DNA of 37,709 nt from a virus: the IMG/VR virus record IMGVR_UViG_3300005518_000014, positions 1 through 37,709 of that record; one strand, given 5' to 3'. A program made the position numbers and the translations under genes. Positions 36,116 through 37,709 of this stretch are shown in pieces; position 1 is the stretch's first letter; every line of letters starts with the position of its first letter. The notes beneath the pieces are model-generated. The model worked only from the letters and a program-made list of their open reading frames with translations, searched no databases and was not told the DNA's origin.

Positions 36116-37216
36116 ATGACAACTGTGTTGATGCAAAAACCAGGAGAGACTGACATCCTCGTTGATTCGACCAACGTGATTCCGCATGAGGCGCTTGGTT
36201 GGAGACGGGCGAAGATCGAGATCAGCGCGGACGGTCAGTCGCTGATCGTTCCGCGTGGAACCTATATCGATGTTCAATCTGGCGCGCTGAAACTCGATGG
36301 TGTGCAGATGGTCAGTTCCGCGGCGGAACTTAATTCGCTCGATCTGAATGAAGACCTGCGGCAGATGGTGCATTATGGCATCACTCCGGATGCGGTCAGT
36401 GTGTCAGGGGTCCTGGCTGCGACTAACCTGGCGGCTGCCGGCCAGAATGTGACAGCAGGAATCACGAACCCGGATGTGCCTCGTACCGTGACAATCAAAG
36501 GCAATGTCTCAGGCATTACAGGCAACGTGGTGGTGACTGGAACAAATATCCTGGACGCGGAGATCGAAGACACCATCGCTTTGAACGGTACCTCCGAAGT
36601 GGAGGGCGTGAAGGCTTTCAAGACCGTCACTCAGGTGGCACTGCCGGCCCGCACTCATACGCCAGTGGCGCAGGTCGAAACTGCCACCGTCGTTGGAACG
36701 ATCACTGGCAGTGGAAATGCAGCGGTGATCGTGACCGCGGCAGGCATGACAGGCAGCCCGAAGACGATCCAGGTGGCGGTGCTTGCTGATGACACTGCCA
36801 GCGACGTGGCTGGAAAGATCCGCACGGCTTTAGGTCTGGATGCTGCTGTGATTGCTTTGTTCAACGTTACCGGTGCAACCGATAAGGTCATCCTGACTCG
36901 CAAGACTCCCGCCGCGAACGATGCCACGATTAATATCGCGGTCGATAATGGGACCTGCACAGGCTTGACCCCCGCGGCATCTTCTGCCAACACGACTGCA
37001 GGTGTAGTGACCGATTCTGTGAGCGTGGGGATTGCCAAGAAGTTCGGCATCCCGCACGTGATTGACAACGTCACCTTGCTGGAAGAAAAAATATTCGATG
37101 GGTCGGATGACAATGGCACACTGGCTTTGGACGCCGATGAGATCGAGAAGAACCTGTTCTCATTGGATGGCACACCGGATGGCGCCAAAGTGCTCGACCT
37201 GTATTACCTAGCCTAG
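36116..37216 (+). CDS. Head structural protein (decoration/fibre-like)
   Basis: 366 aa. The middle has the SSAAELNSLDL motif (~63-73) seen in phage head fibres and decoration proteins. Residues ~180-290 contain a beta module (VGTITGSGNAAVIVTAAG; KTIQVAVLADDTASDVAGKI; TDKVILTRKTPAANDATINI) common in phage structural proteins. Thr/Ala/Val-rich throughout. Just after the coat gene, so it probably decorates the capsid or stabilises the head (inference). Confidence 0.72.
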   Translation: MTTVLMQKPGETDILVDSTNVIPHEALGWRRAKIEISADGQSLIVPRGTYIDVQSGALKLDGVQMVSSAAELNSLDLNEDLRQMVHYGITPDAVSVSGVLAATNLAAAGQNVTAGITNPDVPRTVTIKGNVSGITGNVVVTGTNILDAEIEDTIALNGTSEVEGVKAFKTVTQVALPARTHTPVAQVETATVVGTITGSGNAAVIVTAAGMTGSPKTIQVAVLADDTASDVAGKIRTALGLDAAVIALFNVTGATDKVILTRKTPAANDATINIAVDNGTCTGLTPAASSANTTAGVVTDSVSVGIAKKFGIPHVIDNVTLLEEKIFDGSDDNGTLALDADEIEKNLFSLDGTPDGAKVLDLYYLA

Positions 37217-37234
37217 TTCAAAAGGAGAACGATC

Positions 37235-37657
37235 ATGGCCAAGAAAGCTGTTCAGGAAGATAACGATTTTATCAAGGTCACCAAGGATGGTGAGGTCATC
37301 GAGATCAGCCCGCTGGCGCTGGCTAACCACATTCAGCTGGGCTGGGTGCTCTTCGCTGAAGAGATGGGTAACGCCCAGGCAGTGGATGCCCAGGCCGCGC
37401 ATGAGAAGGCAGAAGCGGATGCGATTGCGGCTCAAGAGAAGCTCGCGGCGGATAACAAGGCTGCCATAACGAAAGCGGAAGCTGATGCCAGGGCTGCCCT
37501 GGCAAAGACGGCGCCTGCATCCAGGGCTGCCCAGAAGAGCGCGGAGGCCGCCGCTGAAGTTGCACGCAAGAAAGCTGAAGCCGAAGCTCAAGCCGCAGCG
37601 GATGCTGAAGCTGCCCGGAAGAAGGCTGAAGCGGAAGCCAGGAAAGCGGCGAAGTAG
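37235..37657 (+). CDS. Ala-rich coiled-coil head-region protein
   Basis: 140 aa, RBS AAAGGAGAACGATC. The first ~45 residues (FIKVTKDGEVIEISPLALAN, then QLGWVLFAEE) form a small domain common beside phage head genes. The remainder is a long Ala/Glu/Lys coiled coil (heptads such as AEAARKKAEAEA). Its 3' end is repeated at bases 1-63 because the contig was cut here. The next gene on the circle is the connector at 129. Confidence 0.75.
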   Translation: MAKKAVQEDNDFIKVTKDGEVIEISPLALANHIQLGWVLFAEEMGNAQAVDAQAAHEKAEADAIAAQEKLAADNKAAITKAEADARAALAKTAPASRAAQKSAEAAAEVARKKAEAEAQAAADAEAARKKAEAEARKAAK

Positions 37658-37709
37658 GCCCCACCCCCGCCCTCCCCAAATATCCTTCGGAGTATTTGGA
37701 GAGGGAGCT
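37594..37709. repeat. Terminal direct repeat, right copy
   Basis: Identical to 1-116; see the left copy. Confidence 0.93.

Overview
The window looks like one complete temperate tailed-phage genome. The first 116 bases (1-116) are identical to the last 116 (37594-37709), so the contig closes into a circle of about 37,593 bp. The cut falls in the tail of the gene ending at 37657. Virion genes are of the long-tailed, HK97-portal type: P27-type small and HK97-type large terminase, HK97 portal, S49 protease, a P22-like coat protein, connector and completion proteins, tail tube, frameshifted tail chaperone, tape measure, and tail-tip proteins with a LamG domain. A tyrosine recombinase lies beside a 3' half of a tRNA-Gly(CCC) gene (15007-15053), the expected attP for integration into a host tRNA-Gly. 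The host cannot be named from sequence alone. GC-rich intergenic palindromes and several small proteins remind me of Chloroflexota (Anaerolineae) elements, but that is a weak inference.

Layout. 1-10148 is the late right arm (+ strand): head completion, two tandem tail-tube paralogues, G/GT chaperone, tape measure, tail tip, fibre. 10182-10733 is an unknown gene, followed by a repeat-rich gap. 11384-14901 is the lysogeny-like region. It holds small HTH genes on + and two short operons on -, including a PD-(D/E)XK (HsdR N-terminal-like) protein, a bacterial PH-domain protein and a small membrane protein. 14923-15940 carries a hairpin, attP and integrase. 16140-20368 is a module of membrane proteins with a lipoprotein and an FtsK/HerA-type ATPase, unusual in a phage. 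20365-24927 is an early/replication block starting with an initiator-like gene that carries iterons and an AT-rich hairpin, a lambda-O-like arrangement. 25180-26928 holds an HD-GYP protein, a coiled-coil membrane protein and a holin-like protein. 26932-30252 is HNH plus terminases. 30453-31449 is a cytosine methyltransferase cassette bounded by 47-bp perfect inverted repeats. 31643-37657 is portal, protease, capsid and head proteins, leading back to base 129.

The most striking unexplained feature is a family of 15 intact 36-bp elements with fixed architecture, TCTTGT-N24-ACAAGA. Fourteen are intergenic and one lies in the end of a coding region. The 24-bp cores differ in sequence, but many contain two small palindromes, as if a fold is kept while the bases change. 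They occur at 10676-11133 (5), 12437-12511 (2), 13191 (1), 14076 (1), 22506-22580 (2), 24642 (1) and 30262-30431 (3). Two other palindromes (TCCCGACGTCGGGA and GGTTCAACGTTGAACC) accompany some of them. No described phage element that I know matches this.
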